Source: Castanea sativa
Lineage: Eukaryota; Streptophyta; Magnoliopsida; Fagales; Fagaceae
Length of the DNA stretch: 64,000 nt
Reading direction: 5' to 3'
NCBI RefSeq assembly: GCF_040712315.1
Contig: NC_134023.1
Span: 19,048,078 to 19,112,077 of the forward strand
A program made the position numbers and the translations under genes. The notes under the pieces are model-generated. The model searched no databases. It saw only the letters and a list, made by a program, of their open reading frames with translations, and had not been told where the DNA came from. Of the stretch, positions 22,200-34,467 are shown in pieces. Each line of letters begins with the position of its first letter. Position 1 is the stretch's first letter.

Positions 22200-25100
22200 A
22201 AGCTTCAGATACTGTGTTTACAGGTATCCTCTCATTATTCTCAAACTTTGCTAAAACTCTATTTGATTATGGATCTACACATTCTTTATCTCCTCTCGAT
22301 ATGCTAAGTTATGTGATAAGAAACCTGGACTTATGGATTATGACTTGCCTGTGGCCACATGTATGGGTGATTCTTTGGAGTGTAATTCTATGCTTAAGTC
22401 TTGTGTCATCCAAATTAAGGATAGGGAAATGTTAGCAGACTTAATTTTGATGGACATGTATGACTATGATGTGATTTTGGGAATGGACTGGTTGGTGGCT
22501 TATCATGCTAGTGTAGATTGTTTTGGAAAAGAGGTGGTGTTTCGGCCTCTAGGAGAACCCAAATTTTAGTTTAAGGGCTCTAGGATGCATGCTTTACTTA
22601 GGGTGATATTAGCCCTTTGAGCTAAGCATCTATTATGGAAATGATGCCAAGGGTACGTAGCTCATGTGGTGGACACTAGGAAAGAGGTATTGAAGTTGGA
22701 TGATATCCCTGTTGTGAGGGAGTTTCCTGATGTCTTTCTTGAAGGCCTACCAGGGATACCTATAGATAGGGAGATTGAATTCTCCATTGATTTGCTCCCC
22801 GGAACTTCTCCTTTATCGAAAGCATCGTATCAGATGGCACCAACTGAACTTAAGGAACTCAAGGAATAGTTACAAGAAATTCTTGATAAGGGGTTCATCA
22901 AACTAAGTGCATCTCCTTGGGGTGCACTAGTTTTATTTGTGAAAAAGAAGGATAGGACTATGAGGTTGTGTATTGACTACCGTGAGTTAAACCGGGTTAC
23001 TGTGAGATACAAATACCCTCTCCCTCGTATTGATGACCTATTTGATCAATTGCAAGGGGCACAAGTCTTCTCTAAGATTGACCTTTTTTCTAGGTATCAC
23101 CAGTTGAAAATTAAGAGTGAAGACATACCCAAGACAGCTTTTGGAACTAGGTATGGGCACTATGAATTCTTGATAATGCCTTTTGGTTTGACCAGTGCTC
23201 CTGCTACATTTATGGACTTGATGAATAGGGTGTTTCATGAGTACTTAGACCACTTTGTTATTGTCTTTATTGATGACATTCTAAGCTTCTCCAAAAGCAT
23301 AAAAGAACATAAAGAGCACTTGAGAATTGTTTTTCAAATTTTGAGGGAGAAGAAGCTATATGCAAAGTTTAAGAAGTGTGAATTTTGGCTTGACCAAGTG
23401 GTGTTCCTAGTGCATGTGATATTTGAGGCAAGGAATTCTGTAGACCCTAGTAAGGTTAAAGTTGTGGTTGATTAGGCAAGACCGACGAATGTGAGTGAGG
23501 TTAGAAGCTTTTTGGACCTTGCTGGCTATTATAGGAGGTTTGTAGAGGGGTTTTCCCATATTACAGCCCCATTGACTCAACTAACTCATAAGAATGCCAA
23601 GTTTGTGTGGACAAAAGAATGTGAAAAGAGTTTTCAAGAACTTAAGCAAATGTTGGTCACTGCACCAGTACTAACCATCCCTAGCAACTTGGGAGGCTTT
23701 GTCATTTATAGTGATGCATCGGGAAAATGGCTTGGTTGTGTGTAGATGCAGCATGGTAAAGTCATAGCTTATACTTCCCACCAATTAAAGAGTTATGAAC
23801 AAAATTATCCCACCCATGACTTGGAGTTAGCTACAATGGTGTTTGCATTGAAGATTTGGAGACGTTATTTGTATGGTGAATTGAATATGAGCTTGAAGTA
23901 CTTCTTTACTTAGAAAGAATTGAATATGAGACAACGAAGGTGGCTTGAGTTGATTAAAGATTATGATTGCTCAATCAATTACCATCCAGGCAAGGCTAAT
24001 GTGATGGCTGGTGCATTGGAAGTCCTCTAGTTTCTCAGCTGCCTTGTTAACTACTCAAAATGAGATTATTAATGACTTGGAGAGGATGGGAATTGAAATT
24101 GTTAAGGGTGATTCCCAAGCCTTTATGGCTAGTTTGACAATACAACCCATTTTGATTGAGAAGATTAAGAGTTCACAAGTTGATGATGCACAAATTGTCA
24201 AAATCATAGGAGAAGTACAAGAAGGGAAGAGACCAGAATTTAATGTGTCTAATGATGGTGTTTTGAGGTTTGGAAATAGACTTTGTGTGCCAAATGATTT
24301 TGCATTAAAGAATGAGATTATGGAAGAAGCTCATCGTACCCCATACTTAGTGCACCCTGGTAGCACTAAAATGTATCGTGACATTCGAGAAACTTATTGG
24401 TGGAATAACATGAAGAGAGGGATAGCTCAGTTTGTGGAGCAATGCTTGACTTGTCAACAAATTAAGGCACTACACCAGAAACCTTCAGGATTACTGCAAC
24501 CACTTCCCATTCCCGAATGGAAGTGGGAGCATATATGTATGGATTTTGTAACTGGGTTGCCAAGATCTCTGAAGGGACATGAGGCCATTTGGGTAATTGT
24601 GGGTAGGATGACAAAAACAACACATTTTATTTCAGTTAGGATGAATTACTCACTTGATCAACTAGCATAGATATATATTTATGAGATTGTGAGTCTTCAT
24701 GGAGTTCTAGCATCAATTGTGTTTGACCGAGACCCAAGATTCACCTCAAAGTTTTGGGAAAGCCTACATTAAGCTTTGGGTACTAATCTTAGCTTTAGTA
24801 CAGCCTTCCACCTGCAAACAAATGGACTATCAGAAAGGACTGTTCGTATCGTGGAGGATATGTTAAGGGCTTATGTATTGGATTTCAAAGGAAGTTGGGA
24901 AAAATACTTGTCTTTAGTGGAATTTTCCTATAATAATAGCTATCACTCTAATATTAAGATGGCTCCCTATGAGGCTTTGTATGGTAGAAAATGCAGGTCC
25001 CCATTGTGTTAGGAAGAGGTTGGTGAGAGAAAATTGTTAGGGCTAGAAATCATTCAGATGACATCTGAGAAGATTAATCTAATTCATAAAAGATTGCAAA

Positions 25101-25590
25101 TAGCACAAAGTTGACAGAAGAGTTATTATGACAACTTGAGAAGGGAAGTAGAATTCGAAGTTGGAGATATGGTATTTTTGAAAGTCGCCCCAATGAAGGG
25201 TGTGATGAGATTTGGGAAGAAAGGGAAGTTAAGTCCCAGATTTGTTGGTCTTTTTGAGATCCTAAAACGCATTGGTAAAGTTGCCAACGAGTTGGCCTTA
25301 CCGCCTACACTTGCCGGAGTGCATAATGTGTTACATGTTTCCATGCTAAGGAAGTATATCCCGGACCTTTCACATGTTTTGAGCTATGAACCACTCAAGA
25401 TCAAAGACAACTTGACTTATGAGGATGTTCCAATCCAAATTTTTGATTGCAAGGAACAAGTGCTATGCACCAAGACCATATAATTGGTTAAGGTCCTTTG
25501 GAAGAACCACACAATGGAGGAGGCATCTTAGGAGTGAGAAGATGAGATTGTTTGTCAACAATAGTATGTACAATTTCGAGGATGAATTTT
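22200..25590 (+). pseudogene. Gypsy pol (PR-RT-RH-IN-chromodomain), disrupted
   Basis: Protease near 22261 reads FDYGSTHS, where the family has DSG: the catalytic triplet is altered. RT at 22939-23475 has [28 protein letters not shown] and the catalytic FIDDI. RNase H starts at about 23491 with YSDASG and, after a TAG, continues to [12 protein letters not shown]. Integrase at 24011-25012 shows HPGSTKMYRDIRETYWW, CLTC, the first core Asp in MDFVTGLP, and LQTNGLSER after further stops. 25136-25590 carries the GKLSPRFVG/VLHVSMLRKY region and a chromodomain-like end (LVKVLWKNHTMEEASWE) after a stop at 25481. Many in-frame stops keep phase. Confidence 0.87.
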
Positions 25591-25616
25591 TTTTAAAGGG
25601 GGGGGGGGGGGAGAGT
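25590..25616 (+). other. polypurine tract, G-run
   Basis: TTTTAAA followed by about 14 consecutive G and GAGAG, immediately before the 3' LTR. Confidence 0.7.
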
Positions 25617-25617
25617 A

Positions 25618-25764
25618 TGTAACACCCCATAATTTTATTATAAATTTATTTCATATGCATAAATTAAAGAGGAATCCCATAATTAAATGGATTTAATTGA
25701 TTTGGGCTTAAGATATTTAAATCATATAATTATTATGGTATATGAGACCCTAGTGAGATGGCAT

Positions 25765-25805
<41 letters not shown>

Positions 25806-26065
25806 CACATATGGGCCTTGATGATTTTAAAACCCTAGCATTTTTACCTTAAGTTATACATGTATATATGTATATATATATAAATAGGAGACCTCCTTTC
25901 TTTAAGCGGGACCAAGCAATCTTCTTGTTTTACTCTTCTTTGCGGCTGTGTAGGAGAATCAGGTCAGCTCTCCTTTTTACGTGGGTTCTTGTATTTATGT
26001 GATACCAAGCAAGTGTCTATATAGCTTAAGGGCTATTGATATATCACACACCTAGGATGGAGAAT
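25618..26065 (+). repeat. truncated 3' LTR of the Tekay-type element
   Basis: Begins TGTAACACCCC and matches the first part of the 5' LTR through CTAGGATGGAGAAT, then switches abruptly to the tandem-array sequence. Carries its own (GT)n tract (25767-25804). The corresponding break in the 5' LTR is at about 19085. Confidence 0.85.
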
Positions 26066-26159
26066 CACATTTTCTAAAAGAAACGATTGATTGTAATTCA
26101 ATAGCCGATTATATGTACTTTTTTTTTTCTGGCTAATCGCCAATTATATGTACTAGGAA

Positions 26160-26885
26160 GTAGGTTGAGGAGAGAAAAGGCCCATGGAACATGAATTTTT
26201 TGAAATGCGACTATAACTGAAAGTTTGTCATAGAATAGGGGGTACGTAGAAAAAGGAAGCAAAAGCCAAAAGACAGGTTAAGGGAGTCGTTGAGACTTGT
26301 GAGAGAGAGAGAAAGGGAGAATGTGATTGATTGTTTTGTTAGCAGAGATTTATCAAAGAGAAGAGCTGTCATCAAAGTAAACCGCGTATTTGATTGTGTC
26401 AACTTTTGTTTATACTAGAAGCAGACCCGCACGTTGCGCGGCATATATATAATCAAAACTCTCCCCTTATATTTATATTAATGACAAAATATTTTTAATT
26501 TCTTTAAGAATTTCTCTATAAGTGTTTAACCATGGTTAGTATAAACATTACTCATAAATTTAGAAAAAAAAATACAAAATTTATCCAGTACCAAAACATT
26601 TGAAATGAAAAATCTCTCCATAACTCATTGAGAAAAGAAAAGGGAAAAAAAGAAGAAGCTATGTATAAAAATCACAAACAAAAGCAAAGAGGGGTATAAA
26701 AAGCAAAGCTATTTAAACCAGACGCAACGCGCGGGTCTGCGTGTAGTATAAACAAAAGTTGACACAAACAAAGGCGTTTACAAGACACTACACCAAATGT
26801 TACAAGAAAAACAAAAATACATGGTTTTCTTTGATGGCGGATATTCTCTCTAATGAATCTCTTCTAACAAAACAATCAATCCCAT

Positions 26886-26932
<47 letters not shown>

Positions 26933-27069
26933 AGTCTCAACCACTTTCTTATCCTGTCTTTTGGCATTTGCTTCTTTTTTTTCTACCACCTATTCTACGA
27001 CAAACTTTCAATAGCAATCCCGTGACAAAAAAGTCATGTTCCATGGGCCTTTTCTCTCCTTAACCTACC
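26160..27069. repeat. foldback (inverted repeat) in array unit 1
   Basis: Arm 26160 to about 26430 begins GTAGGTTGAGGAGAGAAAAG. The other arm (about 26697-27069) ends in its inverted form, CTTTTCTCTCCTTAACCTAC. The arms share AGGCCCATGGAACATGA, a (GA)n/(CT)n stretch and GTTGACAC-type ends. At the centre, GCAGACCCGCACGTTGCGCGG and its inverse bound about 270 bp of AT-rich sequence. Frames in the arms read the CT tract and are not genes. Confidence 0.8.
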
Positions 27070-27127
27070 ATTACTTTCATTATGTCTTCCATTCTATACT
27101 GTACCAATCTTTCTTGTTACTACTCCA

Positions 27128-27225
27128 ATGAGAATTCCACTCTTCATGGCTTTTCTTCGTACCCATTTGCTCAATTTTTCTGACCTTCATTATCAATGTG
27201 ATGCGTAGCCAATGTCTCTCTGTCT
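27128..27225 (+). pseudogene. RLP 5' relic, array unit 1
   Basis: Starts ATGAGAATTCCACTCTTC, identical to the first 18 bases of the RLP gene at 38540, and continues as a degenerate signal-peptide segment to CAATGTCTCTCTGTCTCC, where the gene has CAATGTCTTCGC. A short deletion after the 18th base breaks the frame. No LRR sequence follows. Confidence 0.7.
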
Positions 27226-27388
27226 CCCTCTCTCCATTGGTAACCTATTGTTTTTCCAAATTTGATGATGATTTTATTGCATTAAATATGCATTTGTAGT
27301 TTTTCTTTTTCATTTAATTTTTGCAACCCTTAAGTTAGTATATCTATAAGTATTAGTTTCTTTATGTTATATTTGGTCTGATATCCTC

Positions 27389-27389
<1 letters not shown>

Positions 27390-27438
<49 letters not shown>
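27390..27438. repeat. (AT)n microsatellite
   Basis: About 23 AT dinucleotides, present only in unit 1 of the array. Confidence 0.9.
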
Positions 27439-27440
<2 letters not shown>

Positions 27441-27802
27441 TTAATTTAGTGTTTCCCAATTGCATTTGTTTTGTATTACATTTTTCCTTTGGTGTGTTGG
27501 GTTTGGGAATGAGTGTGTCTCTAACATTACTGCACTTTATGAGGAAACTTTCATTTATTAAATTTAAGTAAAATATTAAATATTAATTTTTTAAAATAAA
27601 AATGAGAGAAAATAAAAATAATTAAATGATACGGAAGATGTGGCTGAATTTAAATGTTGAATAAAATAAGATGAGAAGAAGAAAACAAATGTAAAAATAT
27701 AAGATATAACAATAAGCACCAAATTATCCAAATCATGCTATGTAATAGAATATTATTATATTCTTATATACTATCTTTAACTCTTTATAATGGAATAGGA
27801 TA

Positions 27803-28612
27803 ACATGTGCGAGGACAAAAGGTCCAGGGCATGTTTTTGGGCCTTGGGCCTGATCCGAGGATATTAACTTGTCCGAGAAGGGTTTGGTGGTAGTAACGGT
27901 ACCCAGCTTAAAAGCCCACAAGCAAGCTGTTGCGAAATAGGCTGATGGAAATAGTCCGAGGAGGGGCATATCCTCGGCTAAATGAAGTGAAGATCATATG
28001 AAACGCCATAATGTTTAGTAGGAGATTCTAGGAGGTTTGGTGAATGAAGATGTGTTTCATGAAGGCACAGAGAGGAAAAGCGAATGAGAAATATCTTAGG
28101 AAAAGCTGTTACCACCGCACTAAAGACTCTACACCTACCCCTCTAGCCGCATTAATGAGGAAATAACATCTGAACAGTAGTGATCAGCCTTACAACTATT
28201 GTGAGAAGACTTCAAGAGGACCGTGTATGGGACAAGTATTTGGATCGGTGATCTAATCCATACGTGGAGGATGGAGAGAGAAGGAAGATGATATAAAAGG
28301 AAAAGAAAGGCAATCAAGGAGGGGGATTAGAGAAAAAGAGAGAAACACTGTACACTCCACCCCCAATTCTAATCTATCTCTAAACTAAGGAAAGCAAAAC
28401 AAACCGTCCTCAGCATACATCCAAGAAGAAATTTTGTTACATAAACAGTTCGTTGCATGTGAATTGGGGATCTAGTCCATCATTTTTGTTATCCAACATC
28501 CATAGAACCTAGGTTTCAAACCCACTCTCTATAAATTTCATTGTATTGGGCTTTTTGGGCCTGATTCCTTCATGCAGTTGGGTTCAGATGTGAATTGTGA
28601 CCTTACAACACG
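27803..28612. mobile_element. solo LTR 1, family A
   Basis: 800 bp (27808-28607), TGCGAGGAC...CCTTACA, flanked by ACATG and ACACG (one mismatch). The undisturbed site in other array units reads AACATGTAACAATC, so the insertion point is confirmed by comparison. Shares with solo LTRs 2 and 3 a block CCGCATTAATGnGGAAnTnACnnCTGAACAnT, TCCGAGGA motifs and an end CTTACA. Confidence 0.85.
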
Positions 28613-29172
28613 TAACAATCAAGGAGAACCAAAAAAAAAAAAAATTTAAAATACAAAACTAAATCGCATCAACCCAAAGTAGAGTCCTAAAGAACACAAA
28701 AATTTATCAACCTAAAGAAGAGATGAAAGAAAAAAAAAAAAAAAAACCACCTAAAAATTAAGAGAGAAAAAACATTTTTTGCGATGGAAAATTACATATA
28801 GAATGGAAGAGAGAATGAAAAATTTATATTAACATGATAAGAATAAAAAGAAATAAATAAAGGAAGATAAAGGGAAAGAGGAAGAGTGATATTTTCCACA
28901 AATGCTTATATGTCAAATGTTGTGATTAAACTCTGAAGTGAAGTACTTTCTAGCATTTGACATCATTTTATTTACACAAATCAATATCAATATGTTAGAT
29001 CAAGAAATTTTCTTGTAAAATTATCGTGAGCCATACTTAATTGGCCTACCGCAATTGCACAACTATTAAGGAAGATACTAAAACAATTTGTGGTCTGCAC
29101 TATTAGCCTACCAATTGGACCACCTTTGGAGGAGTGGAGGCAACCCCAACACCCCAACTATATTTTTTGACA

Positions 29173-30475
29173 GAAACGACTAATTGTAATTCAATAGCTA
29201 ATTATACGTACTATTTTTTTCTTTTTTTTTGCTAATCTATGATTACATGTACTAGGAAGTAGGTTGAGGAGAGAAAAGATCCATGGAACATGACTTTTTT
29301 GGCACGGGACTGCTATTGAAAGTTTGTCATAGAATAGTGGGTACGTTGAAAAAAGAAGCAAAAGCCAAACGACAGGTTAAAAGAGTGGTTGAGACTTGTG
29401 AGAGAGAGAGAGGGAGAATGTGATTGATTGTTTTGTTAGTAGAGATTCGTCAGAGAGAAGAGCTGTCATCAAAGTACATAGTTCACTTTTTTTTTTTTTT
29501 TGTTGGTTGTTTTATTTTTTTATTATTTTTTTTTTTTTTGGGTAACGTTAGGTGTAGTGTCTTGTAAATGCCTTTGATTGTGTCAACTTTTGTTTATACT
29601 AGACACACACCCGCACGTTTCGCGGGATATATAAAATCAATAATGAGGGAACTTTCATTTATTAAATATAATTAAAATATTAAATTTCAATTTTTTAAAA
29701 TAAAAATGAGAGAAAATATAAATAATTAAATGATGTGGAAGATGTGGCTGAATTTATATATTGAATAAAATAAGATGAGAAGAGGAAAAAAAAGTAAAAA
29801 TATATGATATAACGGTAATTAAGCACCAAATTATCCAAATCATGCTATGTAATAGAATATTATTATATTCTTATGTACTATTTTTAATTCTTTATAATGC
29901 AATAGAATAATATGTAACAATCAAAGAGAACAAAAAAAAAGTTAAAACACAAAACTAAATCGCACCAACCCAAAGTAGAGTTCTAAAGAACACAAAAATT
30001 TATCAACCTAAAGGAGAGATGAAAGAAAAATAAAATAAAAAATCCACCAAAAAATTGAGAGAGAAATAACGTTTTTTGTGATGGAAAATTATATATAGAA
30101 TGGAAGAGAGAATGAAAAATTTAGATTAAAATGATAAGAATAAAAAGAAATAAATAAAGGAAGATAAAGGGAAAGAGAAATTGTGATATTTTTTTTTCCA
30201 CAAGTACTTATATGTCAAATGTTGTGATTAAACTATGAAGTGAAGTAATTTCTAGCATTTGACGTCATTTTATTTACACAAATCAATATCAATATGTTAG
30301 ATCAAGAAATTTTCTTGTAAAATTATCGTGAGCCATACTTAATTGGCCTACCGCAATTGCACAACTATTAAGGAAGATGCTAAAAAAATATTGTGGCTTG
30401 CACTATTAGCCTATCAATTGGACCACCTTTGGAGGAGATGAGGCAACCCAAACACCCCAACTATATTTCCTAACA
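29173..30475 (+). repeat. array unit 2, internally deleted
   Basis: Contains the left foldback arm (from about 29259) up to CACGTTTCGCGGGATATAT, then jumps directly to the AT-rich tail segment (ATGAGGGAACTTTCATTTATT). It lacks the second arm and the RLP relic, making the unit about 1 kb shorter than its neighbours. Confidence 0.75.
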
Positions 30476-30562
30476 GAAATGACTAATTGTAATTCAATAG
30501 CCAATTATATGTACCATTTTTTCTTTTTTTTTTTACTAATTGCCATTTATATGTACTAGGAA

Positions 30563-31347
30563 GTAGGTTGAGGAGAGAAAAGGCCCATGGAACATGACTC
30601 TTCCGGCACGAGACTACTACTAAAAGTGTGTCGTAGAATAACGGGTACGTTGAAAAAAGAAGTAAAAGCCAAAAAACATGTTAAGAGAGTGGTTGAGACC
30701 TGTGAGAGAGAGGGAGAATGTGGTTGATTGTTTTGTTAGCGGAGATTCATCAGAGAGAAGAGCTATCATTAAAGTAAACCGTGTAGTTTTTTTTTTTTTG
30801 GTAACATTAGATGCAGTGTCTTGTAAACACCTTTGATTGTGTCAACTTTTGTTTATACTAGATGCAGACCCACATGTTGCGCGAGATATATATAATCAAT
30901 ACTCTCCCCTTCTATTTATATTAATGACAAAATATTTTAAATTTCTTTAAGAATATCTTTATAAGTGCTTAACCATGGTTAGTAAAAACATTACTCATAA
31001 ATTTAGAAACAAAATACAAAATTTATCGAGTACCAAAACATTTGAAACAACTAATCTCTCCATAACTCATTGAGAAAAGAAAAAGGGGGAAAAAAAGCAA
31101 AAGCTGAGTCTAAAAATCACCAAAAAAAAAAAGCAAAGCTGAGTATAAAAAGCAAAGCTATTTAAACCAAACATAATGCGCAAGTCTGTGCCTAATATAA
31201 ACAAAAGTTGACACAAACAAAGGTGTTTACAAGACACTACACCAAATGTTACAAAAAAAAAAAAACAAAAATACGTGGTTTACTTTGACAGTGGGTATTC
31301 TCTCTAATGAATCTCTGCTAACAAAACAATCAATCCCATTCTCCCTT

Positions 31348-31383
<36 letters not shown>

Positions 31384-31522
31384 ACAAGTTTCAACCACTC
31401 TCTTATCTTGTCTTTTGACTTTTGCTTCTTTTTTTCTACCACCTATTCTACGACAAACTTTCAATAGTAGTCCCATGCCAAAAAAGTCAAGTTCCATGGG
31501 CCTTTTCTCTCCTTAACCTACC
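30563..31522. repeat. foldback in array unit 3
   Basis: Arms at 30563 to about 30885 and about 31165-31522, with the same end and centre motifs as unit 1 but more CpG decay (CAGACCCACATGTTGCGCG). Confidence 0.78.
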
Positions 31523-31580
31523 ATTACTTTCATTATGTCTTCAATTCTATATTGTATCAGTCTTTCTTGTTTCTGCTCCA

Positions 31581-31666
31581 ATGAGAATTCGAATCTTTTC
31601 ATGGCTTTTCTTCATACCCATTTACTCAATTTTTCTAACCATCAGTATCAATGTGATGTTCAGCCA

Positions 31667-31675
<9 letters not shown>
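31581..31675 (+). pseudogene. RLP 5' relic, array unit 3
   Basis: The clearest relic: 30-odd codons from ATG 31581 read MRIRIFSWLFF, then a hydrophobic stretch to FSQCLS. The RLP gene reads MRIPLFSRLLQ ... VSGQCL. The reading frame then enters a (CT)n tract (31670-31700) and ends. Upstream, AACCTACCATTA...TCTTCAATTCTATACTGT parallels ACCTACCATTA...TCTTCAACTATTTACTGT of the gene. Confidence 0.75.
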
Positions 31676-31702
<27 letters not shown>

Positions 31703-32882
31703 ATTGGTAACCTATTGTTTTTCCAAACATGATGATGATTTTATTGCATTAAATATGCATTTTTAGTTTTTTTTTTTCATTTAATTTTGCAACCCTGAAG
31801 TTAGTATATCTGTAAGTATTAGTTTCTTCATGTTATATTTGGTTTGATATCCTCATTATTATTTTTTTAATTTAGTGTTTCCTGATTGGCACTTGTTTTG
31901 TATTCAATTTTTCCTTTGGTGTATTGGGTTTGGGAATGAGTGTGTCTCTAGTATTACTCCACTTTATGAGGAAACTTTCATTTATTAAATTTATGTAAAA
32001 TATTAAATTTTAACTTTTTAAAGTAAAAATGAGAGAAAATATAAATAATTGAATGATATGGAAGACATGGCTGAATTTAAATGTTGAATAAAATAAGATG
32101 AGAAGAAGAAGAAAAAAAGAGTAAAAATATGATATATAACAATAAACACCAAATTATCCAAATCATGCTATGTAATAGAATATTATTATATTCTTACATA
32201 CTATCTTTAATTCTTTATAATGGAGTAGGATAACATGTAACAATCAAAGAGAACAAAAAAAAAAAAATTAAAATATAAAACTAAATCGCATCAACCCAAA
32301 GTAGAGTCCTAAAGAACACAAAAATTTATCAACCTAAAGAAGAGGTGAAAAAAATTTTAAAAATCCACCAAAAAATTAAGAGAGAAATAAAATTTTTGTG
32401 ATGGAAAATTATGTATAGAATGGAAGAGAGAATAAAAAATTTATATTAACATGATATGAATAAAAAGAAATAAAGAAATGAAGATAAAGGGAAAGAGGAA
32501 GAGTGATATTTTTTTTTTCCACGAATGCTTATATGTCATGTTGTGATTAAACTTTGAAGTGAAGTACTTTCTAGCATTTGACATCATCTTATTTACACAA
32601 ATCAATATCAATATGTTAGATCAAGAAATTTTCTTGTAAAATTATCGTGAGCCATACTTAATTGGCTCACCGCAATTGCACAACTATTAAGGAAGATACT
32701 AAAAGAATTTGTGGCCTGCACTATTAGCCTACCAATTGGACCACCTTTGGAGGAGTGGAGGCAACCCCAACACCCCAACTATATTTTCTGATAGAAACGA
32801 CTGATTGTAATTCAATAGCCAATTATATGTACTATTTTTTCTTTTTCTTTTTTGGCTAAACTCCGATTATATGTACTAGGAA

Positions 32883-33926
32883 GTAGGTTGGGGAGATAAA
32901 AGACCCATGGAACATGACTTTTTTGGTACGGGATTGCTATTGAAAGTTTGCCATAGAATACGGGGTACGTTGATAAGAGAAGCTAAAGCCAAAAGACAGG
33001 TTAAGAGTGGTCGAGACTTGTGAGAGAGAGAGAGGGAGAATGTGATTGATTGTTTTGTTAGTAGAAATTCATCAGAGAGAAGAGCTGTCATCAAAGTAAA
33101 CAGTGTATTTTTTTTTTTTTTGGTAACGTTAGGTGTAGTGTCTTGTAAACGCCTTTGATTGTGTCAACTTTTGTTTATACTAGACGTAGACCTACAAGTT
33201 TCGCGGGATATATATAATCAATACTCTCCCCTTCTGTTTATATTAATGATACATGCAGTTTTGGTATTGGTGTGTGAGTGTATTCTCTTATCTCATCTCC
33301 CTTTCCCTACATATATATATGTGTGTGTGTGTGTTTCTCAAAAAAAATATTAATGACAAAATATTTTGAATTTTTTAAAGAATTTATTTATAAGTGTTTA
33401 ACCATGGTTAGTAAAAACATTACTCATAAATTTAGAAAAACAAAATACAACATTTATCGAGTACCAAAACATTTGAAACGACAAATCTCTCCATTACTCA
33501 TTGAGTAAAGAAAAGAGAGAAAAAAAAAAAAAAAAGAAGCAAAAGTTGAGTATAAAAATCATAAATAAAAAAAAAAGCCAAGCTGAGTATTAAAAGCAAA
33601 GCTATTTAAACCAGACGTAATGTACGGGTCTGCATCTAGTGTAAAAAAAAGTTGACACAAACAAGGCACTACACCAAACGTTACAAAAAAAAAAAAAAAT
33701 ACGCGGTTTACTTTGGCAACGGCTATTCTCTCTAATGAATCTTTGTTAACAAAACAATCAAACCCATTCTGCCTCTCTCTCTCACACACAAGTCTCAACC
33801 ACTCTCTTATCCTATCTTTTGGCTTTTGCTTCTTTTTTTTCTTCCACCTATTCAACGAAAAACTTTCAGTAGCAGTCTCGTGACAAAAAAGTCATGTTCC
33901 TTGGGCCTTTTCTCTCCTTAACCAAC
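32883..33926. repeat. foldback in array unit 4
   Basis: Same structure as units 1 and 3. The centre is longer because of an extra piece at about 33249-33345 ending in a (GT)n tract and A run. Confidence 0.75.
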
Positions 33927-33985
33927 CATTACTTTCATTATGTCTTCAATTCTATACTGTATCAGTCTTTCTTGTTACTGCTCCA

Positions 33986-34071
33986 ATGAGAATTCAACTA
34001 TTTTCATGGCTTTCCTTCATACCCATTTGCTCAATTTTTCTGACCTTCAGTATCAATGTGATGTCTAGCCA

Positions 34072-34082
<11 letters not shown>
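33986..34082 (+). pseudogene. RLP 5' relic, array unit 4
   Basis: ATG at 33986, open for about 32 codons: MRIQLFSWLSF, hydrophobic core, SSQCLS. Followed by the longest (CT)n tract of the three relics (about 34075-34118). Confidence 0.75.
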
Positions 34083-34119
<37 letters not shown>

Positions 34120-34467
34120 TGGTAACCTATTGTTTTTCCAAATTTGATGATGATTTTATTGCATTAAATATGCATTTGTAGTTTTTTTTTTTTCGTTTAA
34201 TTTTGCAACCCTTAAGTTAGTATATCTATAAGTATTAGTTTCTTTATGTCATATTTGGTTTGAAATCCTAATTATTATTTTTCTAATTTAGTGTTTCCCA
34301 ATTGGCACTTGTTTTATATTACATTTTTCCTTTGGTGTATTGGGTTTGGGAATGAGCGTGTCTCTAGCATTACTCCACTTTATGAGGAAACTTTCATTTT
34401 TTAAATTTAAGTAAAATATTAAATTTTAATTTTTTTTTAAATAAAAATGAGAGAAAATATAAATAAT

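Larger units (their letters stand above)
18572..26065 (+). mobile_element. Ty3/Gypsy element, Tekay-type chromovirus, 3'-truncated
   Basis: The 5' LTR (2256 bp) runs from TGCAACACCCC to GGGGCGTTACA, followed by a tRNA-Met primer site. The internal order is gag, protease, RT, RNase H, integrase, chromodomain-like tail, i.e. Ty3/Gypsy chromovirus order; long LTRs plus a C-terminal chromodomain region suit the Tekay (Del) clade. A G-rich purine tract precedes the 3' LTR, which starts TGTAACACCCC at 25618 but matches the 5' LTR only to 26065. The rest of the 3' LTR (about 1.8 kb) and its target duplication are missing. Numerous stops and frameshifts show it is dead. Confidence 0.88.

Noticed and set aside
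31422..31766. 114-codon frame across the unit 3 RLP relic
   Set aside because: The part before the relic ATG is a foldback arm and the part after is a CT tract; only the roughly 30 relic codons have homology.
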